Origin: an uncultured Acidobacteriia bacterium
Lineage (GTDB): Bacteria; Acidobacteriota; Terriglobia; Bryobacterales; Bryobacteraceae
Assembly (NCBI GenBank): GCA_903882645.1
Contig: CAIRXZ010000154.1
Span: 1-47,166 of the forward strand
Direction of reading: 5' to 3'
Length of the DNA stretch: 47,166 nt
The notes under the pieces are model-generated. The model was not told where the DNA came from and made no database searches. It worked only from the letters and a program-made list of their open reading frames with translations. Every line of letters begins with the position of its first letter. Positions within the stretch are counted from its first letter, which is position 1. Made by a program: the position numbers and the translations under genes. Below, one piece after another: positions 1-8,458 of the stretch.

Positions 1-202
1 ATATTAATAATATCTCAGATTGGAACGAAAAACAAGCCCCCTAGCGAATGCGAATTTGCCTCAGTTTGAGCAGAGCGCACTCCAGATGCGCAGGCAAGGG
101 CTGTCAGCACCAATCAGAATGCTGGTTGCGGAATCGCTGCATGGGCGGGTGCGCCTAACCGTCTCGGAAATGCTATCGCGAAAGGCCCTTGGCTTGCCCT
201 CC

Positions 203-424
203 CTACTCGGGTTCTTCCGTTCGATCCGACGGCACGTAATAGTCCTGCGCGCCGAGGTTGTCTTCGGCTTCCGAATCGATCGCGGCAAATTGTTCCAGGA
301 GGATCTCGTCCTCCCGAACCTCGCTCTTGGGGCGTCTGGCTTTCTTGCGGTTCGAGTCGGCCGGCGGCTGGCCGTCGCGGTACGGTGCGTAAGGCGAAGT
401 GGGACCTATCCGGAAATCGTCCAT
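203..424 (-). CDS. Small charged hypothetical protein
   Basis: This 73-residue protein is not recognised. It is hydrophilic, with a Tyr/Pro-rich start (IGPTSPYAPYRDG), a basic middle (RKKARRPK) and an acidic C-terminus, with no membrane segment or signal peptide, so it is probably cytosolic and partly disordered. The ATG at 422-424 is preferred to the upstream in-frame start at 508 because an AGGGAGG ribosome-binding site lies 8 nt before it and the extra N-terminal residues look random. No neighbour is close enough to suggest an operon. Bases 1-202 to its left show no gene I can support. Confidence 0.6.
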   Translation of the reverse strand: MDDFRIGPTSPYAPYRDGQPPADSNRKKARRPKSEVREDEILLEQFAAIDSEAEDNLGAQDYYVPSDRTEEPE

Positions 425-850
425 GAGGCGGCCTCCCTGGTCCGATTTGTACCGAAAGGCGAGGCGAAAGTCAAAGCCTAGGGCGACCCGCGCGCTCCGC
501 GATGTCACTGGCTACTGCGCGGCCGCAACACATCTTCGACGATTCCGGTTATCGCAGGCAGTTTGGCGACCTGCAACCTTGTGTTATGCAGTTTCCGGGC
601 TATATGAGGTAATACATCATATAAATGATGTAAATAATTTATATTAAATACTTTGAGCGAATACTGCCAATAGCTTGCACTCATTGCCGGGTTATGCGCG
701 CGGCCCGTCGCAGCCATGCTGCAACACGGCCAATGTGGTGCTTTTCGGCCACCCGCCAGAGCTGACTGAACTCGCTAAGTTAATCAAAATCAACGCGTTA
801 CGGTTTGGTATTGTGCGTGCCGATGCCAGGGTGCAGCAAGGAGGCCCGAC
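425..850. other. Intergenic region with AT-rich patch and palindrome
   Basis: No gene is supported here. The block 590-660 is much richer in A+T than its surroundings and carries the palindrome listed separately, so it probably holds promoters for the flanking divergent genes. The only other clear signal is an AAGGAGG ribosome-binding site at 838-844, in front of the secreted FecR/DUF6600 protein. Confidence 0.5.
613..632. promoter_or_regulatory. Perfect 8-bp inverted repeat, possible operator
   Basis: TACATCAT and ATGATGTA form a perfect 8-bp inverted repeat around the spacer ATAA, inside an AT-rich block between divergent genes. The symmetry suits a dimeric repressor or a small hairpin. 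No T-run follows that would make it a terminator. The binding protein is unknown. Confidence 0.4.
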
Positions 851-2872
851 ATGAAACAAATGCCGCGATTCCGATTCGTTGCGCTGGCTGGCGCGGCGTT
901 GTTGTCGGCCGGGTTATTCAAACCGGCCTTCGCGCAGGCGGACCCCGACGACGCACAACGTGGGGTGGCCCGCATCAGCCTGATGGAAGGCGACGTTTCT
1001 GTCCGCAGGGGCGATTCCGGAGACTGGGTGGCGGGCGCGGTCAACGCTCCGTTGCTCACCGGCGACCGGGTGGCCACGGCTCCCAACTCGAGGGCCGAAG
1101 TGCAGTTCGACGCCGCCAATGCGTTGCGCCTCGGTAGCGATTCCTCCGTTCACTTGGCGCAGTTGCAATATGAACGGTATCAACTGGAAATCGAGCGCGG
1201 CACGGTGACCTACCGGGTGCTGCGTCCTACCGGCGTCAATATTGAAGTATCCACTCCAAGTGTCTCCGTACGGCCTTCGAAGCAGGGCATTTATCGGATC
1301 GGGGTGAGCGAGTCGGGCGAGACCGAAGTCACCGTTCGCGCGGGTAATGTCGAGGTCTACTCGCCCAGCGGATCGCAATGGGTGAATGCGGGCCAAACCT
1401 TGCGAGCGCGCGGAGCGGCCTCCGATCCCGAGTTCCTGGTCGCGGCTGCGATTCCCGTGGACGATTGGGACCGCTGGAATGACGGCCGCGATTCGCTCGA
1501 ATTGAACTCGCCGAGCGCCCAGTACGTGCCTGCCGGGGTTTACGGCGCCGAGGACCTGGACCGGTCCGGCACTTGGTCGAACGTGCCGGATTATGGATAC
1601 GTCTGGCAGCCCACGGTGGCCCCTGGCTGGTCGCCCTATAGTCTGGGACGATGGGTTTGGGAAGACTGGTATGGCTGGACTTGGGTGAGCTACGACCCCT
1701 GGGGTTGGGCGCCTTACCACTACGGCCGTTGGTTTTACCGCGACACCTTCGGATGGGCTTGGTATCCCGGTGCTCGGTTCTCACGGCATTACTGGTCGCC
1801 GGGGCTGGTTGGTTTCTTTGGATGGGGTGGCGGCGGTTTCGGGTTCGGCAACATCGGCTGGGTGCCGCTGGCCCCCTTCGAGGTGTTTCACCCCTGGTGG
1901 GGCCGGGCCTATTACGGACGGCCTGGGTACATCAACCGTAACATCAATATTTCAAATGTAAACATCACAAACATATACCGAAACTCTCGTGTGGCAAACG
2001 GCATTACGGCGGTTCGCGGCGCGGATTTCCAGAGTGGACGGTTCCAGGGCGCCATGCATTATACCGGATCCCAGATCGGCGCTGCCAGGATGGTGCAGGG
2101 CGCCTTGCCGATTGCTCCGGCTCAGGCCAACCTGCGCTTCTCGGACAGGCAGGCGGCTGCCGCGCCGCGGGCCTCTGCGAACACGCGCTTCGTGGCGCGC
2201 GAGCAAGCCAGTCCCGTGAACCGCATCCCGTTCGCGCAGCAGCAGCGGGCCTTCGAGCAGGCGCGAGCCGGCGGGACGGTTGGAAGCGCGGGCGGGGCAG
2301 TGCCCCAACGAGCGGCGTCACCGGCGCAGGGCGCCGCGCGGCAAGGCTCTCCGGCGCCGCAACCGGCCTCGCAGAACTCATGGCAACGCTTCGGCGACCG
2401 CCCGGCGCAGGGCCAAAGCCCATCCGCGGCCGGCCGCGAGGCACCTGTGCAGGATAATGCCCGCCAGGCGCAGAATTCGGCTAGCGCCGCGCAGGCTCAG
2501 CAGAGCCGCTCCGGTTGGAGCCGATTTGGGGAGCCGGCCGCTGGAGCCGAGAGAGAGCAGTCGAGTCCGCCGGCCCAGTCGGCGCCGCAGGCTGCTGGCA
2601 GCCCATGGAGTCGATTCGGAGCATCGGGGCAAACACCTAGCCAGCAACGGCCGCAGGGATCGCAGCCCCCAGCGTATCGCTCCGCGCCGGCGCAGAGTTA
2701 CCGGCCCCCGCAGTACAGCGCGCCGCCGGCGCCGAGCTACCGCGCCCCGCAATACAGCGCGCCTTCGGCCCCGCGTTCCAGCGCGCCAAGTTACAGCGCC
2801 CCGCGGAGTTCCGGCGGTGGCGCCGTCCGCAGCGGCGGTTCGGGGGGCAGCGCTCACGGAGGGCATAGGTAG
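851..2872 (+). CDS. Secreted FecR-domain / DUF6600-type protein
   Basis: The 673-residue product has a signal peptide (cleavage near FAQA, residue 29), then a FecR-like beta domain at about 40-200 (LMEGDVSVRRGDSG, LLTGDRVATAPNSRAEVQF). A central segment at about 225-355 is extremely rich in Trp, Tyr and Gly (GYVWQP, GWAPYHYGRW), as in the DUF6600 family. The C-terminal 250 residues are low-complexity Ala/Gln/Pro/Ser, with three copies of a W-x-RFG motif near residues 511, 556 and 586 and Tyr/Pro-rich repeats at the end. FecR domains normally sense or scaffold at the envelope, so I infer an exported structural or sensory role. The ATG has a good AAGGAGG site 6 nt upstream. A terminator follows. 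Confidence 0.85.
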   Translation: MKQMPRFRFVALAGAALLSAGLFKPAFAQADPDDAQRGVARISLMEGDVSVRRGDSGDWVAGAVNAPLLTGDRVATAPNSRAEVQFDAANALRLGSDSSVHLAQLQYERYQLEIERGTVTYRVLRPTGVNIEVSTPSVSVRPSKQGIYRIGVSESGETEVTVRAGNVEVYSPSGSQWVNAGQTLRARGAASDPEFLVAAAIPVDDWDRWNDGRDSLELNSPSAQYVPAGVYGAEDLDRSGTWSNVPDYGYVWQPTVAPGWSPYSLGRWVWEDWYGWTWVSYDPWGWAPYHYGRWFYRDTFGWAWYPGARFSRHYWSPGLVGFFGWGGGGFGFGNIGWVPLAPFEVFHPWWGRAYYGRPGYINRNINISNVNITNIYRNSRVANGITAVRGADFQSGRFQGAMHYTGSQIGAARMVQGALPIAPAQANLRFSDRQAAAAPRASANTRFVAREQASPVNRIPFAQQQRAFEQARAGGTVGSAGGAVPQRAASPAQGAARQGSPAPQPASQNSWQRFGDRPAQGQSPSAAGREAPVQDNARQAQNSASAAQAQQSRSGWSRFGEPAAGAEREQSSPPAQSAPQAAGSPWSRFGASGQTPSQQRPQGSQPPAYRSAPAQSYRPPQYSAPPAPSYRAPQYSAPSAPRSSAPSYSAPRSSGGGAVRSGGSGGSAHGGHR

Positions 2873-2906
2873 GGCATCTCGCCAAGCTTCTTGTTTCTTC
2901 CCTTAA

Positions 2907-2945
2907 GGCCCGGTCCCAGTTCAGCGGGGGACCGGGCCATTTTTT
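2907..2945 (+). terminator. Rho-independent terminator
   Basis: An 11-bp GC stem (GGCCCGGTCCC with GGGACCGGGCC) is followed within two bases by TTTTTT. It lies 35 nt after the stop of the FecR/DUF6600 gene and would end its transcript before the converging polysaccharide operon. Confidence 0.85.
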
Positions 2946-3155
2946 CAGTCCGGCAGTAAAGTTTACATAATATTCGTTATCAGCAATTGAACATCCAATG
3001 TAAACGACCTCTTGGACCCTCATGCCCCCCCCATCCCTGCGCCGGGCAGCGTCCTGCTGCCAGTCTAAGAAACGTGTAACATAATTACTTCCAATATATT
3101 ACACCGCCTTGCTCACCTCATACCTGAACTTTTCCTCCGACTCGCCCCAGCCGGG
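2946..3155. other. Intergenic space between converging genes
   Basis: AT-rich spacer between converging transcripts. It contains GTTTACAT (2961-2968) paired with ATGTAAAC (2998-3005), and GTGTAA (3074-3079) paired with TTACAC (3099-3104). Either could be a weak hairpin ending the leftward operon, but neither has a clear U-tract. No gene is supported. Confidence 0.4.
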
Positions 3156-4268
3156 CTATTGCGCCGCATCCTCGCGCAACGCCATCTCGTACGCCGCGGC
3201 GGTCCTCTCGATCATCGGCTCCAGCCGAAAACGCGCCTCGTAAGTGAACCGGGCGGAAGCTCCCAGCCGTAACCTGACCCCGGCGTCCCCAATCAATCCT
3301 GCAAGCGCCGCGCCGAGCGCTTCCTCGCTCCCCAGGGGCGTCAGCATCCCGTTGACTCCATGATCCACGATCTCCCGCAGCCCTCCTACATCCGTCGCGA
3401 CCACCGGGAGCCCGGCCCGCATGGCCTCCAGGACGCTGCGCGGCAGGGCTTCGGAGCGCGACGACAAAACGAAGACCTGCGCGCGCGAAAGCGCCGTGGC
3501 CACATCCTGACAGTAACCCGAGAAACGGACCTTGCCGGCGATTCCCAAACTCCCGGCCAAGGCGCGGCTAGCGGACTCCAAGGGGCCGTCGCCCACCAAC
3601 TCCAACTCCCAATCGAGGTCGCGCAAGCGGGCCGCCGCCCGCAGCAGGACTGCATGGTCCTTGGGGGGCTCGAATCGCGCCACGCAAACGACCCGCACGG
3701 GACTCGCCCCCGGATCGGCGCGCAGCCCATCCGGGATCTCCCCTACCCCGTTGGGGATCACCAACAGCCGCTCGGGTGGTGCGATGGCGTGAGCCAGCGC
3801 CAGCCGCCGCTCCTCTTCGCAGACGCAGACGATGGCCCGCGCCCAGCGCGCCGCGATCCGTTCCGCGGTCCGGAACAATGCGCCCCGCGGGCCTGGCATG
3901 CGGTCTCCGACCGGCAGGCCGTGGGGCGTGTAAATCGCTGGAACGCCGAGGCGGGCCGCGGCCGCGCGTCCGATCCAACCGGCCTTGGCGGTGTGGGTCG
4001 AAACCAGGTCGGGCTGGAAATCCCGCAGCGCCGCCGTCAATTCCAACAGCGCCAGCAGGTCGCGGCCCGGACGAATGGGCCGCCGCAAGAAGCGCAACCC
4101 ACGGACCGGCGCGCCGGCCTCGGCCAGTTGCCTGCCCGCCGGGCCTTCGCCGCCCACGAAGACGGCCACCTTGTGCCCGCGCGCCAGCATCGCCCGCGCC
4201 ATCTCGAGGACGTGCACCGTCGCGCCGCCCACCGCGTCGGCGCGCGTCACCACGTAGGCGATCCTCAT
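3156..4268 (-). CDS. Glycosyltransferase family 4
   Basis: This 370-residue GT-B retaining glycosyltransferase is the last gene of the leftward polysaccharide operon. The N-terminal Rossmann half begins MRIAYVVTRADAVGGA with the usual Gly-rich acceptor loop. The C-terminal half carries the family-4 EX7E motif (SEALPRSVLEAMRAG) followed by PVVATDVGGLREIV, which binds the nucleotide-sugar donor. It should add a sugar to a lipid-linked or exported glycan in the cytoplasm; donor and acceptor cannot be read from sequence. The ATG at 4266-4268 overlaps the methyltransferase stop as ATGA, which fixes this start against a longer open frame reaching 4520. Confidence 0.9.
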   Translation of the reverse strand: MRIAYVVTRADAVGGATVHVLEMARAMLARGHKVAVFVGGEGPAGRQLAEAGAPVRGLRFLRRPIRPGRDLLALLELTAALRDFQPDLVSTHTAKAGWIGRAAAARLGVPAIYTPHGLPVGDRMPGPRGALFRTAERIAARWARAIVCVCEEERRLALAHAIAPPERLLVIPNGVGEIPDGLRADPGASPVRVVCVARFEPPKDHAVLLRAAARLRDLDWELELVGDGPLESASRALAGSLGIAGKVRFSGYCQDVATALSRAQVFVLSSRSEALPRSVLEAMRAGLPVVATDVGGLREIVDHGVNGMLTPLGSEEALGAALAGLIGDAGVRLRLGASARFTYEARFRLEPMIERTAAAYEMALREDAAQ

Positions 4269-5044
4269 CGGTCTTCCTTTCGAGACACGATCACCAGGAA
4301 CGCCAGTTTGCGAAACAAAGCCACAGCCGCCGCGCGCACCGGCGGCAGGCTCAAAAGCCGTGCGGCGGGCGCGCGCCATCGCCGCTGGCAAAGCCGGTAG
4401 CGGATGTAGTCGGCTTCCCTCCCCTCGTTGCGAAAATACCGATCGAAGGCGGCGAAGATCTCGGCGCGCGGGCGGTAATGCGTGTGGGCGTCTATCCACG
4501 CCAGCTTGTCGATGGCCCACTGGCGCCGGGTGGGAGCCTGCTCCTTCCAGTAGCCGAAACCCACCGACCGCAGCGCCCAGGCGAACAAAGAGCGGGCGCG
4601 GGAACCGCGCGGGAACCAGTGCGCGAACGGGATGCCGATATGACCCTCCCGCCAGACGTCGCGCGACGGGAAGACGCTCAGCAGCGTGCCGCCGGGCTTC
4701 AGCACGCGATGGATCGCGGCGAGCTCGCTTCCGAGGTCTTCGACATGCTCCATGACTTGGTTGCCGACCACCAAGTCGAAGGATGCGTCCGGAAAGGGAA
4801 GGCGGCCATCGCGGATTTCATGCACGGCCGTGCCGAGCAAGCCCGCCGCCACGGCTTCCGCCCGCGCGTTGGAACCGCTGTAGTACACGTCGGCGCCCTG
4901 CATGTTCAGGCCGGCGGCGCGAGCTTCCGCCACCAGTTGGCCGGCGCCGCAGCCGAAGTCGAGAATGGCGCAGCCGGCCGGCTTCCCCGCCCCGCCCGCG
5001 AACCGGCGCGCGAAATCAAGCACGAAGCGGCTGGTCACGTCCAT
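4265..5044 (-). CDS. Class I SAM-dependent methyltransferase
   Basis: The 259-residue protein has the Methyltransf_11-type Rossmann fold. The SAM loop is LDFGCGAGQL near residue 30, followed by the acidic post-I region (GADVYYSGSN), the motif DLVVGNQVMEHVED and LKPGGTLLSVFP. Sitting between glycosyltransferases with overlapping ends, it most likely methylates a sugar or caps a growing glycan; small-molecule methylation is possible. The C-terminal 100 residues are basic with hydrophobic stretches and may contact the membrane. It overlaps the preceding glycosyltransferase by 10 nt and the following one by 4 nt, so translational coupling is likely. Confidence 0.88.
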   Translation of the reverse strand: MDVTSRFVLDFARRFAGGAGKPAGCAILDFGCGAGQLVAEARAAGLNMQGADVYYSGSNARAEAVAAGLLGTAVHEIRDGRLPFPDASFDLVVGNQVMEHVEDLGSELAAIHRVLKPGGTLLSVFPSRDVWREGHIGIPFAHWFPRGSRARSLFAWALRSVGFGYWKEQAPTRRQWAIDKLAWIDAHTHYRPRAEIFAAFDRYFRNEGREADYIRYRLCQRRWRAPAARLLSLPPVRAAAVALFRKLAFLVIVSRKEDR

Positions 5045-6168
5045 CGCGATCTCTCCAGCAAATCGCGGTAGGTTGCTTCCCAGACCGAGACCACCGCCTG
5101 GATGTCGAACCGCTCCTTGGCCCGCGCCCGGGCCGCGCGGGCCATCCGCTCGCGGGCATCCGGCGGCAGGGATTGCAGGCGCGACATGGCCGCCGCCATC
5201 GCCGCCGGATCGGAGACCGGGACAACCAGACCGGCCTCGCCGCCCTCCAGGACTTCGCGGACGCCGCCTGCGTCGGATGCCACCGCGGGCAACCCGCTGG
5301 CCGCTGCCTCGAGCAGAACCATGGGCAAGCCCTCGACCACGGAGGAAAGCGCGAATGCATCGGCCGCGTTCATCAGCGCGGGCACGTCGTCCACTCGCCC
5401 GAGGAAGCGCGCGTCAATCGCCAGCGAGGCGGCGAGTTTCTTGAGTTCCGCCTCCTGCGGCCCCTCGCCGGCGATCAGCAGCACGGCCCCGTGTTGCGCC
5501 GCGAAGGCCCGTAGCAGCGTGGGCCAGTCCTTCTTCCACATTAAGCGGCCGGCCGCCAGCCACACGAACTCGGATGTCAGACCCAGTTCGGCGCGCGTGC
5601 GCGCGCGACGGTCCGGGTCCGGCCGGAAGACCCCGGTATCGACGCCGTTCGGAATCACCAGCAGCTTCGCCCGCCGGACTGCCCCGCTCGAAGCGTGGCG
5701 TTCGGCAACGGCGCTGCTGACCGCCGCCACGGCGTCGGCCATCGGATCGGTCAGGCGGTACATCCAGTCGCGCAGGCGGGCGGACCACCGGGAGCGCTTC
5801 CCCGCCCCACTTTCGGCGGCGCTGTGCAGCGTCGATATCACCACCGGCACGGGGCAAAAGAGCCGCGCGAGGCGCGCCATGAGGTTGGCGTGGAACATGT
5901 GGCTGTGCAGCACCTGGGGGCGCAATCGGCTCAGCAGGAGCGCCAGCCGCCCGAGGCCGCGGGGGTCCGGTCTCCCCGGCCGCATGTCCAGTGAGAACAC
6001 GTGCACGCCGGCTGCCTTCAGCGTGTCCGCGTAGCCCGCCAAAGGAAGCAGCGAGACCGCCGCCGGCTCCCAGCCGCGCCGCCGCAACTCTAACGCCAAG
6101 CGGAGCACTTGCGATTCCGCCCCGCCCGGCGCGAGCGACGTGCTCAGCATAACGACCCGCGGCATCAT
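5035..6168 (-). CDS. Glycosyltransferase family 4
   Basis: A 377-residue GT-B enzyme. The N-terminus MPRVVMLSTSLAPGGAESQ is the classical Gly-Gly-Ala-Glu acceptor loop of GT4 proteins. The linker has LLVIPNGVDTGVF, and the donor site has the EX7E motif in SSVVEGLPMVLLEAAASG followed by PAVASDAGGVREV. It is the fourth gene of the leftward operon, starting in a 4-nt ATGA overlap with the upstream glycosyltransferase. Sugar specificity is unknown. There are two adjacent ATG codons (MMPR); the first fits the overlap. Confidence 0.9.
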   Translation of the reverse strand: MMPRVVMLSTSLAPGGAESQVLRLALELRRRGWEPAAVSLLPLAGYADTLKAAGVHVFSLDMRPGRPDPRGLGRLALLLSRLRPQVLHSHMFHANLMARLARLFCPVPVVISTLHSAAESGAGKRSRWSARLRDWMYRLTDPMADAVAAVSSAVAERHASSGAVRRAKLLVIPNGVDTGVFRPDPDRRARTRAELGLTSEFVWLAAGRLMWKKDWPTLLRAFAAQHGAVLLIAGEGPQEAELKKLAASLAIDARFLGRVDDVPALMNAADAFALSSVVEGLPMVLLEAAASGLPAVASDAGGVREVLEGGEAGLVVPVSDPAAMAAAMSRLQSLPPDARERMARAARARAKERFDIQAVVSVWEATYRDLLERSRWT

Positions 6169-7277
6169 CCCTCACCCCTGTATACGCGCTCGAAAAGCGC
6201 CGCGTAGCGATCCACCATCACGCTCGTGTCAAGGCCGGCCGAGCGCAACGCCGCGGCTTCTCCCAGCGCGCGGCGGCGTTCCGGATCGCACGCCAGAGCG
6301 GCCAGCGCGGCATCGAGCGCGGCCGCATCGCCCGGGGGCGCGAGCACGCCCGTCACGCCGTCCTCGACCAGGTCCGGAACCCCGCCCACCGCCGGGGCGA
6401 CCACCGGCAGCCGCGCGGCCATGGCCTCGATCATCGCGACCGGAGCGCCTTCCCACTCCGAGGCCGAAAGAAAAATGTCGCAGGCGGAGAGCAGTTCCGG
6501 CACATCCTGGCGCAAACCGAGAAAGTGCGCGCGGCCAGCGAGGCCCAGACGCTCCGCCAGGCGGCGGCTCTCGCCCAAAAGAGAACCTTCGCCCGCCATG
6601 GCCAGATGCGCGGCGGCGCAGCCGCCGAGAGTGCGCGCGAACGTCCGGATGAGGCCCAGCGGATTCTTCTGGGGATCGAACCGCGCCACGGAGACCACCA
6701 GCAGATCGCTGGGGCCGAAGCCGTTGGCGCTCCGCCAGGACTCGCGGGCGCCGGGGCGGAATCCGCGGAGCGTGTCCGCGCCATTGGGAATGGTGGCGGC
6801 CGGCGCCATGCCGTACCAGCACGTAAAGGAGCGCGCCAAGACGGCCGAGATTGCCACCGGCAGCGCTCCGGTCCGAAACGCGGCGCGGTGGATCGTGCGC
6901 CCGATGAAAGTGGTTTCCTTTTCCGCCAAGTTATGGACCGTATGGACGATAGTCCCCTGGCGGGCCACAATCCACGCCGGCAGCACGTAGTTCAGCACAT
7001 AGGAATGCGTGTGTACGATGTGCGGGCGGAATTGGCGGAGCAATCCGCTGAAGCGCAGCCACATGCGCGGGTCGAGACCGCGCCGCTTGCCGAGATGCCA
7101 CACGGGGACGGCGCGGCGCGCGAGCTCGGGTTCCAGGCCGCCGGGGAATGGGGGGTAGAGCGAGACCACTTGGGCCTCGAACCGTTCGGGGTCCAACCCG
7201 CAAGCGATCGAAACGGCGACCCGTTCCGCGCCGGCGCGCCGCAGCGACGCCAACACCTCCAGCACCCGGATTCTCAA
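6165..7277 (-). CDS. Glycosyltransferase family 4
   Basis: This 370-residue GT-B enzyme begins MRIRVLEVLASLRRAGAERV with the GT4 acceptor loop. It has IVHTHSYVLNYVLPAW in the N-terminal domain, TIPNGADTLR at the interdomain linker, and EX7E in SEWEGAPVAMIEAMAA before PVVAPAVGGVPDLVEDG. It is the third gene of the operon and overlaps the polymerase gene by 4 nt. Its similarity in plan to the other two glycosyltransferases suggests sequential addition of sugars to one repeat unit, but the order cannot be inferred. Confidence 0.9.
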   Translation of the reverse strand: MRIRVLEVLASLRRAGAERVAVSIACGLDPERFEAQVVSLYPPFPGGLEPELARRAVPVWHLGKRRGLDPRMWLRFSGLLRQFRPHIVHTHSYVLNYVLPAWIVARQGTIVHTVHNLAEKETTFIGRTIHRAAFRTGALPVAISAVLARSFTCWYGMAPAATIPNGADTLRGFRPGARESWRSANGFGPSDLLVVSVARFDPQKNPLGLIRTFARTLGGCAAAHLAMAGEGSLLGESRRLAERLGLAGRAHFLGLRQDVPELLSACDIFLSASEWEGAPVAMIEAMAARLPVVAPAVGGVPDLVEDGVTGVLAPPGDAAALDAALAALACDPERRRALGEAAALRSAGLDTSVMVDRYAALFERVYRGEG

Positions 7278-8458
7278 GGCTCACGCCCCTCGAATGCGCG
7301 CGCCCAGGCGGTCATGATCAGGGCGAACATCAGCCAGGTGGGTTTGCGGTGCTCCCACGTCAGCGTGAATACCCCCACGGCCCAGACCGCGAGGAACGTG
7401 AACCACAGCGCGCGCTCGCTCGAAGATAGCAGCCAGGAGAACCACGCCAGGGTGGCCAGCAGCATCCCCCAAATCAGGAACCCCACCGCGCCGGTCTCAA
7501 CCAGCACCGAAAGGAACGTGTTGTGCGCGGCGTACTGGTGTCCGGGCAGCGGCGGCCTCCCCAGCCAGGGGACCGCGGCCTCGGCATAGGCCCCCGCCCC
7601 GACGCCACGCACCGGATGATGCGTGAAGAGCCGGATGCCGGCTTTCCAGATGCGGGTGCGGTTGTGAAATGTTCCGCCGGCGACCTCCGCGGGCAGCGTG
7701 GCCAGCCGCTCGCGGGCGGCCGCCGGGGCGAACCGGAGCGATCCGAGGATCAAGAGCAGCAGCAGCCCGATGGAAACGAGCCGTTGCGTAAGCGTGGACG
7801 GGCGCCAGGCCAGAATGACGAAGAGGACATTCAGCAAGCCGGCGATCAGCGCGGTGCGCGACGCGGTGAGCAGGATGGCGACGATCGCCAGCACGGCCGC
7901 GAGCCGGACCAGCGCGGCCGCCAGTCCGCGGGAGCGCGCGCTCAGGTAGAACGCCACGGTCAGCGCGAGCGCCAGCGTGATGGCCAGATCGTTGGGATCG
8001 AATCCGGCGGTGGCGTAACGGCGCCAGTACGTCTGCCGATTCTCGGCGGCTCGCACGATGGTCCACACCGACGAAACCGCCGCGCCTGCCAGGTAAGCCT
8101 GGAGCAGCCTGGTCTGCGCCGTGGCGGTGCGGCACAGCTCCCAGACCAGCCAGACCATCCCGAGCAACTGGACCAGCGTGACGAAGCGGGCGGCGGTGGC
8201 CGGCGGGGACGCGCTCCAGCGCCAGGTGAGGCCGCTCCACAGCACAAAAGCGGCGGCCAGCAGCAGGGCCGCGTTGGGCGGACGGAGCCGTCGCCGCCAC
8301 GCCACCGCCGCCGCTCCAGTGGCGAAAGCCGCCAGACCGATGACGCGCGAGATGTCTCCGAGCCCCGGGAACTGAACGCTCTTTTCCAGCGGAAGCGAGC
8401 AAACCAGCGCACAAAGCAACACCCACGCGGCGCGGTCGAGAAAGGACTTCGATCTCAT
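7274..8458 (-). CDS. O-antigen ligase / polymerase-like membrane protein
   Basis: A 394-residue polytopic membrane protein with roughly ten to twelve hydrophobic segments. The Wzy_C signature lies in its second half: NRTRIWKAGIRLFTHHPVRGVGAGAY, then a periplasmic loop ending in HQYAAHNTFLSVLVETGAVGF. This family polymerises or ligates undecaprenyl-linked glycans at the outer face of the inner membrane. The start at 8456-8458 (MRSKSFLDRAAW) is chosen because it overlaps the flippase stop as ATGA; the open frame continues upstream to 8587 but reads as non-protein. Polymerase and ligase cannot be told apart from sequence alone. Confidence 0.85.
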   Translation of the reverse strand: MRSKSFLDRAAWVLLCALVCSLPLEKSVQFPGLGDISRVIGLAAFATGAAAVAWRRRLRPPNAALLLAAAFVLWSGLTWRWSASPPATAARFVTLVQLLGMVWLVWELCRTATAQTRLLQAYLAGAAVSSVWTIVRAAENRQTYWRRYATAGFDPNDLAITLALALTVAFYLSARSRGLAAALVRLAAVLAIVAILLTASRTALIAGLLNVLFVILAWRPSTLTQRLVSIGLLLLLILGSLRFAPAAARERLATLPAEVAGGTFHNRTRIWKAGIRLFTHHPVRGVGAGAYAEAAVPWLGRPPLPGHQYAAHNTFLSVLVETGAVGFLIWGMLLATLAWFSWLLSSSERALWFTFLAVWAVGVFTLTWEHRKPTWLMFALIMTAWARAFEGREP

